Below the pieces are notes generated by a model. It did not search any database, was not told where the DNA came from, and saw only the letters and a program-made list of their open reading frames with translations. A DNA stretch of 64,000 bases from Lonicera japonica (lineage: Eukaryota; Streptophyta; Magnoliopsida; Dipsacales; Caprifoliaceae): positions 1-64,000 of the forward strand of contig JAKCWG010000346.1 of assembly GCA_021464415.1 (NCBI GenBank), read 5' to 3'. Both the position numbers and the translations under genes were made by a program. Of this stretch, positions 48,991 to 60,224 are shown piece after piece (position 1 is the first letter of the stretch; each line of letters starts with the position of its first letter).

Positions 48991-49020
48991 GTTTGCATGA
49001 GAGTAAAAGCTAGCAAAACA

Positions 49021-49483
49021 AAGTGGTTCTTGGATTGTGGATGCTCGAAACACATGACAGGAGAAAAAAAAATTTCTTGAGTCTCACTCCTAAACAAGGA
49101 GGCAACGTTACATTTGGAGACAACGCCAAAGGTAAAATAATTGGTATAGGTAAAGCTGGTAATAAATCTTCTTATATTGATAATGTTTTACTTGTTGACA
49201 GTTTAAAAATAACTTGCTTAGTATTAGTCAATTGTGTGATAAAGGTTATGAAGTTATTTTTAAATCCGAATGTTGCATTGTTAAAAATATTAGTGATAAT
49301 TCTATATTGTTTGTTCCTAATAGATCTAATAACGTATATACTATTGAATTGGATGATTTGTCCCAACAAGATGTTAAATGTTTATTTGTGTTAAATGATG
49401 CTTCTTGGTTATGGCATAGAAGATTAGGTCATGCTAATATGGATTTAATTAATAAATTATCTAAAAAGGAATTAGTTAAATGA
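49021..49483 (+). pseudogene. copia protease and GAG-pre-integrase region, broken
   Basis: The aspartic protease starts FLDCGCSKHMTG: the usual D-S-G triad is D-C-G here, with Asp at 49033-49035. The frame slips in the A-run near 49065-49073, recovers with LSLTPKQGG, and slips again near 49205-49215 before LSISQLCDKGYEV. The GAG-pre-integrase segment has WLWHRRLGHANMDLINKL, the His pair of the HHCC zinc finger. A TGA at 49481-49483, likely from TGG, ends the frame. Confidence 0.85.
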
Positions 49484-52045
49484 TTGCCTAAAACAAAATT
49501 TGTTAAAGATAGAATTTGTGATGCACGTCAACTTGGTAAACAACACAAGTCTTCCTTTATATCTAAGAAAGATATTACTACTACTAGACCACTTGATATG
49601 TTACATTTAGATTTATTTGGACCTAATTCGGTTGCTAGTTTAGGTGGTAAATTGTATGCCTTTGTAATTGTTGATGATTTTTTTAGATTTACTTGGGTAT
49701 TCTTTCTTGCTCATAAAAGTGAAACACCTCGTGTATTTGCTAAATTATGTAGAAAAGTTCAAAATGAAAAGGGTACTTCTATTATACATGTTAGAAGTGA
49801 TAGAGGTAGAGAATTTGATAATATTGATATTGAGAATTTTTGTGATGAGCATGGTATTAATTATAACTTTTCGGCACCTAGAACTCCTCAACAAAATGGT
49901 GTGGTTAAAAGGAAAAATAGATCTCTTGAAGAAATATCTAGAACCATGTTAAATGAACATTCTTTATTGGAATATTTTTGGGTGGAAGCCGTTAATACCG
50001 CATGCTATGTAACCAATCGTGTTATTATTCGTAAAAAGTTAGATAAGACACCTTACGAATTATGGAATGATAAGAAACCTAATATTGCATATTTTAAGGT
50101 TTTTGGTTGTAAATGTTTCATTTTAAATGATCGTGATCATTTAGGAAAATTTGATGCTAAATCCAACGAAGGAATATTTCTTGGATATACTACTAATAGT
50201 AAAGCTTATCGTGTTTATAATAAGAAAAGTTTAGTTGTTCAAGAATCTATGCATGTTGTTTTTGATGAATCTAATCCTTTTGCACCCATAGTGCATTCCG
50301 ATGATGATGTTGAAATTATCCAAAAAGTTCCGGATATTCAAATTAATGATACATCTAAGGAAGAACCATCGAGTGCTCAAACTTCTTCTAAGGAGATAGA
50401 AAGTAAGGGTGAACAAAACTCGAATGATTTACCTAAGAGTTGGAAATTTGTGTCCAACCACCCTATTGATCAAATTATTGGAGATCCATCTAGTAAAGTC
50501 ATGACTAGATCATCCTTACGAAATGTTTATAATAATGTGGCATTTGTTTCTCAATGTGAGCCTAAAAACATAAATGAAGCCGAACAAGATGAATCTTGGA
50601 TGATGGCTATGCAAGAAGAGCTCAATCAATTTGAGAGAAATAAAGTATGGACACTTGTTCCCAAACCAAATGATCATACTATTATATGCACTAAATGGGT
50701 ATTTCGAAATAAAAAGAATGAAAGTGGTGTAATCGTTAGAAATAAAGCTAGGCTCGTTGCCCGATGATACAATCAAGAGAAGGGCATTGATTATGAAGAA
50801 ACATATGCACCTGTTGCACGTTTAGAAGCTGTTCGCATGCTACTTGCTTACTCTTGCTTTAAAAATTTTAAACTACATCAAATGGATGTGAAAAGTGCAT
50901 TCTTGAATGGATTTATTGAAGAGGAAGTTTATGTGAAATAACCTCCCGGTTTTGAAAATCATGCCTATCCGGATTATGTGTTTAAATTGTCAAAAGCTTT
51001 GTATGGATTGAAACAAGCACCTAGAGTATGGTATGATATATTAAGTTCATTTTTGCTTAGTAATGGATTTGTTAGAGGCAAAGTAGACACTACTTTATTC
51101 ATTAAGAATCATGCCAATGATATGCTACTTGTTCAAATTTATGTTGATGATATTATTTTTGGTTCTACTAACGACAATCTTTGCAAAGAATTTTCTACTT
51201 GTATGCAAAAGGAATTTGAGATGAGCATGATAGGAGAGATGAATTATTTTCTCGGATTGCAAGTAAAGCAATGCAAAGATGGGATCTTTGTCAATCAAGA
51301 GAAATATGTGAAGGAACTCTTAAAGAAGTTCGACATGGAAGGAGCTAAATCAATGAGTACGCCTATGAGTTCAACGTTGAAACTTGACAAAGACGAAAGT
51401 GGTAAGAGTGTTGAAATTAAGAAATATCGAGGTATGATCGGTAGCTTACTTTATTTGACGGCATCTAGGCCGGACATCATGTTTAATGTTTGTCTATGCG
51501 CACGATTCCAAGCGAATCCAAAAGAATCCCACTTACACGCCGTAAAACGTATATTCCGTTATCTTTCCGTCACTAGTTCTTTGGGTTTATGGTATCCAAG
51601 AGATAACACATTTGACCTAATAAGTTATTCCGATGCGGATTTTGCGGGTTGCGAAATCGATATGCAAAGCACTAGTGGCATATGTCATTTTCTAGGACAC
51701 GCACTAGTATCTTGGTCAAGTAAGAAACAAAATTCGGTGGCCCTGTCAATGGCCGAAGCCGAATACGTGGCGGCCGGAAGTTGTTGTGTACAAACTTTAT
51801 ATATTAAACAACAACTAGAAAACTTTGGAATTAGTCTTAGCCATATTCCCATTAAATGTGATAACACAAGTGCTATTAGCTTGACCAAGAACCCTATACA
51901 ACAGTCACGTACTAAGCACATTGAGATAAGACATCATTTTATTCGTGATCATGTGCAAAAAGGTGATGTTGATATTGAATTCGTTAGCACCGAATCGCAA
52001 TTTGCGGATATTTTTACTAAACCACTTTCGGACGATCGTTTTTGA
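49484..52045 (+). pseudogene. copia pol: integrase, reverse transcriptase, RNase H, broken
   Basis: Integrase: Asp of HLDLFGP at 49610, Asp of RSDRG 63 residues later, and at the D,D(35)E glutamate position a Lys (AAA, 49907-49909), so the catalytic triad is lost. The HHCC finger is also damaged: C-x2-C reads CDAR (Arg at 49526-49528). Reverse transcriptase (RVT_2): WVFRNKKNESGVI, HQMDVKSAFLNG and the active-site YVDDIIFGS (51140-51166) are intact. RNase H of copia type: ISYSDADFAG, MAEAEYVA and KCDNTSAI are present. The frame is continuous to the terminal TGA at 52043 apart from stops at 50765 (TGA) and 50939 (TAA). Without a working integrase and with stops, this copy cannot move on its own. 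Confidence 0.95.
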
Positions 52046-52492
52046 ACTATCCGTCGTGAACTTGGTATGACTAGAGCTTGTGACATCTAGTTTGATTTAA
52101 AAAAAATTTCAATTCAAAAGACGGAAAGTTGTCTTCTTAAAGCCAAAAGTCAAAATATGTAGCACTCCCCGCGTGCATCTAAAATCCATCGCCCTCGCAC
52201 GGCTTAGATCCATTTTTGATGTTGCCATATGGGGAGAAAATGTGTGTGTGGTGTTGGTGTTGTGATAAGATTTTAAACGCTTTTCTACATTCATACTTTT
52301 GAAAGGTTTATTTATAATATATATTCATATTAGTTTTGGTTTTAAAACTATCTAAAATATTTACAATATTTTTTAATTGTCATCTTTGCATAAATTGAGG
52401 GGGAGCATATTATTTATTTACATTTATATGCTATTTATGCTTGTTATTGTAAACACACATTAATTTATTGTCATCATCAAAAAGGGGGAGCT
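52046..52492 (+). other. copia 3' untranslated region and polypurine tract
   Basis: Non-coding tail. It ends AAAAAGGGGGAGCT (52479-52492) directly before the 3' LTR, a typical copia polypurine tract. A second GAGGGGGAGCA tract lies near 52398. Confidence 0.85.
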
Positions 52493-54048
52493 TGTTGACC
52501 TAAGGTCTTAATCTTATTTTGATAATCACAATAAATTAATCATGTGTAATTTAACATGTTTCTTGATATAAGTATATAGTTCATTTACTTGGAAAATTCA
52601 AGAAAAACATGACAAGGATCACTCTTTCACTATTCGATCATTGGACAAGACAAGGAAGATCAAATCTATCAATGCAAATCATGAAGCACAAATGATCAAA
52701 AGATTATATGAAAAGCTTCAAGAAAAAAGTTTCAAATGAAGATCAATCCGAAGAAACAAATCAAAGTATTCGAGGAGTCGTTAATTTAATAATTAAGTGA
52801 GTGCTTAAGATTTATGTAAAGTTACTTTATTGATCAAATCCTTATAGCTCAAATATATTCATACATATTTTAAAAGATTAATTCAAACAAGCTTGAAATT
52901 GAATTTATTTGAAAAACATCATTTTACAAAGACCGAGTTTCAAAATATATTCATATTAATTTTAAATGATCATATTTTAAGCTCTAATAAAAATATTTAT
53001 CTTAGAAACATATCTTTAAGGTTCACAAATCATTAGAATTTTATTTGGAACTAAATTATTAAATTGTAAAAATATTTTTATTTTACATTTAAAATTCGCT
53101 TAATTTTTGCCCAGTTTTGATCTAATGGTAAGATGGTGGCCTTCCCGAACTCCGATCATTTTGAAATTTTTATAATAGTTAGACAGCATCTATGAGTACT
53201 TTTGACTAAAATTTGAGCATGATCCAACGGTCTATTTGAGAGAAATTAACAAAACCAATTTGAATTTTTTGTCAAAACTAGCTGTTGGAAAGTTTGAAAA
53301 TATGTACCTTGAAGCCAAAACCTTTCTTAATCATCCCCAATGGCCATATTGTTTTGCAATCTATAAATATGAAGTCTTATATATGTTTTAACACACTTGA
53401 ATCATTCTACAAACTCATTTTACATATATACAAAGTTATTCAAGTATTCAATTCATTTCATTGATCAATCTTTCATCTTTTGAGCTATATATTTTTGATC
53501 AATCTTGATAACTCTAGAGTGAGCTTCATTTGTAATCTTCAAATATAGTTGAGAGTTATTGTATTGGTGTGTATCGCCACAAATAATTTATTCTTCATTT
53601 CAAAAGAGAGTTTGTCTCTTTGTAGAGCAAGAGAGCATATCTTGTGAGAAGTGTAGTGTGTATAAATACATTGTGAGTGTTGCGTGCATAACAACATTTG
53701 TATTGAGGTTTGATCTTCACCCGAAGAAGATTGAATAGTGAAAGTTCTCGGGGAACTAATCGAGCGCGGAGTAGGAGGAACAAGCCGAACCGTGTGGACA
53801 AAAAATCTCGAGCTTCAAATTGGTTCAATCTTTCTAAACTCAAGCTCTATTTTTATTGCTATATTATTGCTTGTATTTTGAGATTATTTATTTGCTTCTC
53901 TTAAGATTGATTACTCGAAATTTATTACTTTTCTTGATATTGTTGCTTAGCTAAGTTGCTTTACTTAAATATTTTAAAAACGTTTTAATTCCGCATTAAG
54001 TTTTTAAAACCCTATTCACCCCCCTCTAGGGTTGTTTTCCGACCAAGA
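52493..54048 (+). repeat. copia 3' LTR
   Basis: Same length as the 5' LTR. The terminal CA is mutated to GA (CGACCAAGA), after which the duplication TATAT follows. Confidence 0.95.
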
Positions 54049-54053
54049 TATAT

Positions 54054-55413
54054 ATATGACGATGAAGGCTTATTGTGGAAAGAAAGAAGGCCTATTATCC
54101 TCTCTATGGGTAAGCATGATGATCACGTCTCAAATAAATTACAAGGCCTATGTTTCTCTTAACTCGAAAGAGATTTCATTCTCAGTAATTAATCAAAATA
54201 TGAAAAAGAATAATGAGACTATGCAACGACTTAATACGGTATGAAGAATAGTTTAGTCATCTTATGACTCCGAGTTTGCGTATATACCTTCTACAAATGA
54301 TGAATGGCTCAAAGTCTCACAAGGTTATTAAGTCTCTACTATTATTTCTCTAACTCTTTAGAAATTCGACTATTTTTCAATTTACATTACACTAGACGGC
54401 TGTTTGTGTAGTTAAAAAATATTTTGAATAGAGCTCATAGTGTAATGTCTAGATTTATATATATTCGAGTAACAAACTAAACTTATAAAATAACAATTCT
54501 AAGCATTCATAAGGTGGGTCATTGGTAAATTCATTTATATCATGGATAAGGTACTAAACCAAAACGACTCTATTTTAATTTATTTATAAAAAAATGAATT
54601 TTCATTTTTGAAAACATTCCCACCCCAAATAGAGATAAATTATTTGGGGTGGGAATGTTTAAACAAGAACATCCCCAAATAGAGATAAATTATTTTTGTC
54701 AAAAATTAATAATCGAAACATTTGGGGATCAACCCAGTGAACATGGGTTATAGCTAATTTAAGTAACAAGGGATGTATGATAAAATAACTAACACGTATA
54801 TCAGGTGGCAAATCAGCAGAAATAATAATCATAATATTATAGCAAGGATTTGACACATAAATAGAATTTAATGGTGCACATATATAGAAAATTAATTGTA
54901 AACAAAAATCAGGATGTAATGGTGCATTATTTATGTCAGGCTCTAAATCGGATGATATCATAGAGAAAACCTCAACACCAGCAGGAAACAACTCAATACT
55001 AGAAGAACAATCATTATCGTTTTGATAAGATGACTCATGTGTGCAATTAATGGGTGAAGGCCATGGGTCAAATGTAAGATCATTATTAACAAAAGGCATC
55101 GTGGAAAGTGAAACAAATTGGGATGAATTATCAGTATAAGTGGACTTAGACCTTGAATCACATGTAAGAAACTCACAATCAGAACTAATAGTAGACGCTT
55201 GTTTGGTTCATTCGCAGTAGCTAGAAGAGGCTCAGGCTGAATAGATTGAAAACAATTGGCCCACTTATCAATATTCATAAGTGGTGTAGAGTCTAACAAA
55301 GCATTGACTTCATTAATTATATTATCTTCATTGATATCAGATCCGAAATGAGCTAAGCATTGGAGGAGTGGGTCCTTGGGGTGATTTTTCTTAAATGTTT
55401 CAGAAGATAATGA
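54054..55413 (-). other. gypsy internal region after protease, no RT found
   Basis: Minus-strand text just after the protease (NEVNALLDSTPLMNIDKW, near 55300) resembles the protease-RT linker of Athila elements. From there to the copia insertion I see no RT motif; the frames at 54659-55099 and 54958-55299 have no recognisable domain. It contains a perfect hairpin at 54612-54660. Confidence 0.5.
54612..54660. repeat. perfect 19-bp hairpin with partial direct copy
   Basis: Arms 54612-54630 and 54642-54660 are exact complements (AAACATTCCCACCCCAAAT) around an 11-base loop. The loop and half an arm recur directly at about 54669-54696 (CCCCAAATAGAGATAAATTA). Confidence 0.85.
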
Positions 55414-56109
55414 CTATATAAAGTAAAGTTCTTCAACGGACTCAACGTCATTGGGTTGTTTAGTAAGACTAAAAATATTTATTTCAACCTTTATGTTACC
55501 AAATATTGATGTCATATTACCATTTCTACAATTTATTAGTGCATTAGCTGTGGCGAGGAAAGGTCGGCCTAAGATAATGGGAATATGCTTGCCTTGGGTG
55601 GGATAGGTATCAAGGACAATGAAATCGACAGGATAATAAAAGTTTGCAACTTTTACGATGACATCTTCTATTATACCCCTAGGAATTTTGATAAATCGGT
55701 CCGTTAAACTTAACCTCACGTCGGTCTTTTTCAAATCATCTAACCCCAATTGTTGATAAACGGAATATGGAAGTAGGTTCACACTGGCTCCTAAATCTAA
55801 TAAAGCTTATTCTTCAAAATTTTCTCCTATCTTACATTTGACAGTTGGACTACCAGGATCTCTATTTTTAATCATAGCTTGATTTTGTAAGAAGGATGTG
55901 CAATGTTGGGCTATGAAGGCTTCTTTGGGAACACTAATTTTTCTTTTGACTAGATTTTTAATAAATTTAGCATAAAAAGGAATTTGCTTTATAACAGTAA
56001 GAAATGGGATATTGATTTTAAGATTTTGAAAAACATCTAAAATTTCACTGTATTGAGAATCCTTTTTATTGTTGACTAGTCTAGATGGAAAAGGAGCACG
56101 TGGAATCAT
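55414..56109 (-). pseudogene. gypsy (Athila-like) protease domain, broken
   Basis: Minus strand. It opens with PFPSRL, DSQYSEILDVFQNLKINIPF and FIKNLVKRK, the conserved lead-in of Athila-type proteases. The active site reads ALLDLGASVNLLPYSVYQQL; D-L-G-A replaces the common D-T/S-G-A, as is usual in this lineage. The C-terminal flap and ILGRPFLATANALINC segment are intact. A TAA immediately before ALLDLGA (about 55807) breaks the frame. This enzyme would cut the Gag-Pol precursor in the virus-like particle. Confidence 0.8.
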
Positions 56110-57784
56110 TTCTTTTGGGGTACTGTCAATCTTAGGACCTACATCTTGATCATTTTTATTAGTTTTAGGTAAATTCGTCCTAATTTCTTCATTCTCGTTT
56201 TCTTTCTTCTCAGCTTGTTGTGACTTATTGTCCTGGAGCTCAATGTTTTCTTACTTTTGTTGTTGTCTAGTCATATCATTAGATGGAAGCGTATTAACAA
56301 CATAGCTTATTCAAGTTGGTGTTCTAAATTAGACACATTATCTCCTACATTCAAGGTTGTTTTACCCTTTGGATTTGGCTTAGGTTGGCTTGGTAGGGTA
56401 CCTTTTTGTCTTTCAGCTAAGGCAGAGGTGAGGTGGCTCAATTGACTCTGAATAGATTGTTGGAATTGAAGTGGGCTTTTAGCTAAAATATCAATATTAT
56501 TTTCTAACTTTTGGATTCTCTGATTTGTTTATTGAGTGGATTGATTTATGAACATTGCCAGCATTTTAAAAGTGTCTTCAATATTAAGTGAATTATTAGT
56601 AAATGGGACTGGAGCAATGTAATTTTGCATAGGGTCAGGAACTAACTCCCTATTAGGGTTGACCTGATATTCGAAGAATTGTTGTTGTGGGATCATTGGT
56701 CCAGCCTGTTGAGAGGTTGGCCTATTTTAGGAGCCTTGAAAACCTATTGGAACACCTATATTTTGTTGTTGCGAAGAAATATTTTGACTTCAAGAAAAAT
56801 TAGGGTGAAATTGCATATCATGGTAGTATCTATTTTCAAAAGTATTCGCAGTAGGTTTGCAAAAAGTATTAAATGCACACATTTATGCATCAAAATCAGA
56901 GCAATAAAAAGGACAAGCTTGAGTAGTATGATCAAAGTTAGAGCACAACCCACATGGGTTACTGACATTTAAAACTGGGCTCGTGTTGTTTCTAGTCTAG
57001 ATAGTCAAAGCATCAAATTTCTTACTTAAGTTTTGAACACCAGTAGCTAGACTCTCCATGACAGATTTTAGGTTTGGGTCAGTTTTAACTTCATACATGC
57101 CGGGTTTCTTAATTGAAGTATATTCATTACGGGACATGTATTCGCTACTACTATTCCAGTTTTGTGACTATCAGCTAGTTCCTCTAAAAATGTATAGGCT
57201 TGATCAGGAGTTTGGTCTTTGAATTTCCCTTTATGCATGGATTCAATCATTGTACGATTCATTGGGGAAAGACCCTTATAGAAGAAATGGACAAGACTCG
57301 CTTTATCAAAACCATGGTGTGAACATTTGATTAATAAATCATGAAAGCGCTCCCATGTTTCATGGAATTCCTCATCTACTTTACCCCTAAATGTGCTAAT
57401 AGCATCTCTCATTGATTCAGTCTTTTGCATAGGGTAAAATTTAAACATAAACTTCCTAACTAGTTGTTCCCATGTTGTGATTGAATTAGGAGGAAGAGAG
57501 TTCAACCACGAGGCTGCCTTATCTTTTAAGGATAAAGGAAATAGTCTAAGTTTAACACCATCATCATCTAGGTTTTGGTTCTTAAAGGTGCTATAAATTG
57601 TAGGAAATTTTCCTAAGTGAATGTATGGTTGTTCACTATCAAGGCCATGGAACTTAGGTAGCATGTTAATAGTGGCAGGTCTAATTTCGAATTGAGCTGC
57701 ATTAGTGGTTGGAATGGTGATGCACATAGGAGGCTCAGCGGTGACAGGAGCGAAATAGTGATTTAATGTACGATTATTAGCCAT
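56110..57784 (-). pseudogene. gypsy (Athila-like) gag, broken
   Basis: The minus-strand ATG at 57784 begins MANNRTLNHYFAPVT, the Athila gag start. The retrotransposon gag domain follows: LPKFHGLDSEQPYIHL, LRLFPLSLKDKAASWL, ITTWEQLVRKFMFKFYP and WERFHDLLIKCSHHGF, the expected capsid core. A frameshift near 57150 moves the reading frame; it continues with EYMSRNEYTSIKKPGMYEV. A CCHC zinc knuckle lies at 56954-56913 (C-x2-C-x4-H-x4-C). The Gln/Pro-rich tail has several stops, including TAA and TAG codons near 57000, 56886 and 56530. No active Gag can be made. Confidence 0.85.
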
Positions 57785-59027
57785 TGTGAGATTTTTAGGT
57801 AGAAAGATTAATTGTCTTCTAATTATTCGACCACTTATAAATTGCATAAACTATGCAAAATTCTAGTTGCAAGCAAATCCTAAGGGCAATCTAATTAAGT
57901 AATGAATTTAGCGAGGGCTGAGAATTTTAATATAATTAGTGATCTAGGCTTGTCCTACTCGTATCGAAAAAATTGTAAGCTTACTAGTTAAGGCGTCCAA
58001 TCTAACAATCGGTTAAGTTCCCAGGAAATACTGGAGGGGTCACAAACGGTCCCACTTAAAACCCAGCTACCTTTGACAGCAAGCTACCGTTTTGACAGAA
58101 CTTACCTAGGCTTTGTTAAATTAAAAAGGTACTCACTAGAGTGGCCGACAATTATCCTGCACTATCTAATTAATTTTAGATTAATGAATTTAAGGCTCGG
58201 GTTTAACAAGTGCAGGTGGTTTTTAACCTAGGTGGGCAAGAATTAGTGATGAAATCTAATCCTTATCTTAGTAGGAAAGTTGCCCTTAACTAATATATTA
58301 ATGCAAATGCTAAATTAAATATGCACAAATAATGAAGCAAATAAATAAATAGAAAAAAATATATAGGGATCTAAGTGCAAAGCGTCTAAGTTATATAACC
58401 TAAATGTAAGAACAAATAAAATTAATAATGATGGAAATTTTATTTTTTTAAATGTTTTTTATTTATTTTTTCAGATTTAATTAAAAAAACCAAAAATAAT
58501 AATAATAATAATAAAACTCTTTTTGTTTAATAATAAAACCGAGCACTTAAAATATTTTAATTTGTATTATAAAAGTGGTCCAATTAATGCAATGGCTTTA
58601 AGAAAACAAAGCACGGTTATATTGTTTTTTAGATACCAAAACAGTGCACTTTTTTATTTAATTTTTTTTTTTTGCAGATTTAACTTTTGAAGTAAAAACA
58701 GAAAACAAAAATAATAATAATAATAAAACTATTTTTTTTTCTGAACTTTCTTTTTTATATATATATATATATATTTTTTTTTTTTGAAACAGGAAAGCCG
58801 AGCACTTGATGTATTATAATGAAGGGCCAGCAATAAATAGGTCTCCTTAAACAAGAATTTGTCAACCAATGGCTCAAACAAAAAAAACAGTGCACGATTA
58901 CTTTTTTTTTCTTTTTTTTTTATAAAATAAAAAATAGGGAGGGAGGGAAAGGGTCTAAATATATATATATAGGATTTTTTCAAACTTCCTTGAAAATTAT
59001 GAAACTTGAAATTGGCAACGGTGCCAC
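57785..59027 (-). other. gypsy 5' leader with primer binding site
   Basis: Directly inside the 5' LTR the minus strand reads TGGCACCGTTGCCAATTTC (59026-59008), close to the TGGCGCCGTTGCC primer site of Athila/Tat elements. The leader is non-coding, with (AAT)n near 58496, 58705-58727 and (TA)n near 58756 and 58962. Confidence 0.75.
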
Positions 59028-60219
59028 TGATTTAAGGAGAATTTTTAAAATTAATTTGTCGTTATTTAATTCCGCAATTAAATACAATAAAAACCCTACT
59101 TTTATATAAAATAATTAAACTAGTATAGCGAATAAGTAGGAGTCAATCCAAATCTAAGTTATACCTTAAAAGTGGGATAGTTTGTCGAATCCAATATTTT
59201 AAGAACCAAATTAAAATAGTTTTTAAATTTTGATTTTGAAATTATCTAAACTAAGAAATTAAAATAATTAAAATAAACTAATAAAATTATATCAGCAAGC
59301 AAGTAATCAATAATAATAAATCCCAAGGAAAGAGAATCCACCACCATAGATATAAACAAAAAAATATCTAATTATATTTTTAATATTCATCCCTACTATA
59401 TAAACAAATTCAAAATCACCATCATTCTTTCTTTAAAATTAATGTAAATAAAAATAGGCATCGCCTGTATCCCCAATTATGGTGATCACAAGAGATCCTT
59501 CCTTTATTTTAAAAACAATTAAAGTACTAGAAAGAAAACACACGTTATAATAATGGTAACTTTAAAATATATTTTAATTCGGGACGAATAATTAAAAATC
59601 AATTAGAATTACATTAAGCCCATTACATCCATGGCGATTTTATCCCTCCCTTTTGGGAGATAATTTAGTTAGGCATATTAAATAAATAACACATTTAAAT
59701 AATGTAATAATTCATCATTAAAATTAAAATTAAAGTACTTAAATACAAACTATAAAATATTAGAAAGTTATAAAGCGTCCCTGTTTGTGATGCTCGAATT
59801 AACGTGTACCGCGCGGTTTTACGCTGTCCACTTCTTCTCCACGGCAACTAGTATATGGAGGATTTTCTCTCTTTAGAATTGGTCTATATATAGGAATAAG
59901 AGATAGAAGTTTACAAGGTTTAGGAAACTAGAATTGTAGAACAAATAACAACTTTGAATTCAATTAGGATTCTAATTAAGAGAGAGAATAAAGAGTTCTA
60001 TTCGAATTAGGAGATAATATTGAATTGGAATATTCTTTCTTCTTTATCATCCTTTTTGATCTTCAGTAGACTTCTTCCACCTTTTTAGAATTTTTATTAT
60101 AATTTATTTCTTCCCTACAAAAAGACAAAATAAATATTAATCTTTCATAATTTAAACATTAATTATATAATAACAAAATATTATTTGCGAGTTAAAATAA
60201 CAATTTTGGGCACTTATCA
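59028..60219 (-). repeat. gypsy 5' LTR
   Basis: Minus strand begins TGATAAGTGCCC and ends TCTCCTTAAATCA. A TATA-like TATATATAG lies at about 59891-59883; the matching spot in the 3' LTR is rearranged. Confidence 0.9.
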
Positions 60220-60224
60220 CTTCT

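Larger units (their letters stand above)
45635..54048 (+). mobile_element. Ty1/copia element, 8.4 kb, complete but defective
   Basis: LTRs of 1556 bases each, initiator-Met-type primer binding site, copia-order gag-protease-integrase-RT-RNase H, polypurine tract, and a 5-base duplication TATAT (45630-45634 and 54049-54053). By eye the LTRs differ at roughly 45 positions, about 3%, indicating a fairly recent insertion. It lies inside the gypsy element in the opposite orientation. The long LTRs and gag with a zinc knuckle followed by a long tail fit a SIRE/Maximus-type lineage, but I hold that lineage call loosely. Confidence 0.95.
43316..60219 (-). mobile_element. Athila-like Ty3/gypsy element, interrupted by a copia element
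   Basis: Two LTRs in direct orientation (43316-44494 and 59028-60219), TG...CA ends, and a perfect 5-base duplication CTTCT at 43311-43315 and 60220-60224 define the element. It reads on the minus strand: primer binding site, gag, protease, polypurine tract. Minus the copia insertion it is about 8.5 kb, short for the lineage. I find no reverse transcriptase, RNase H or integrase text, so the pol part seems deleted. The LTRs differ by point changes and two indels of about 80 bases, suggesting it is older than the copia element inside it. Confidence 0.9.
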
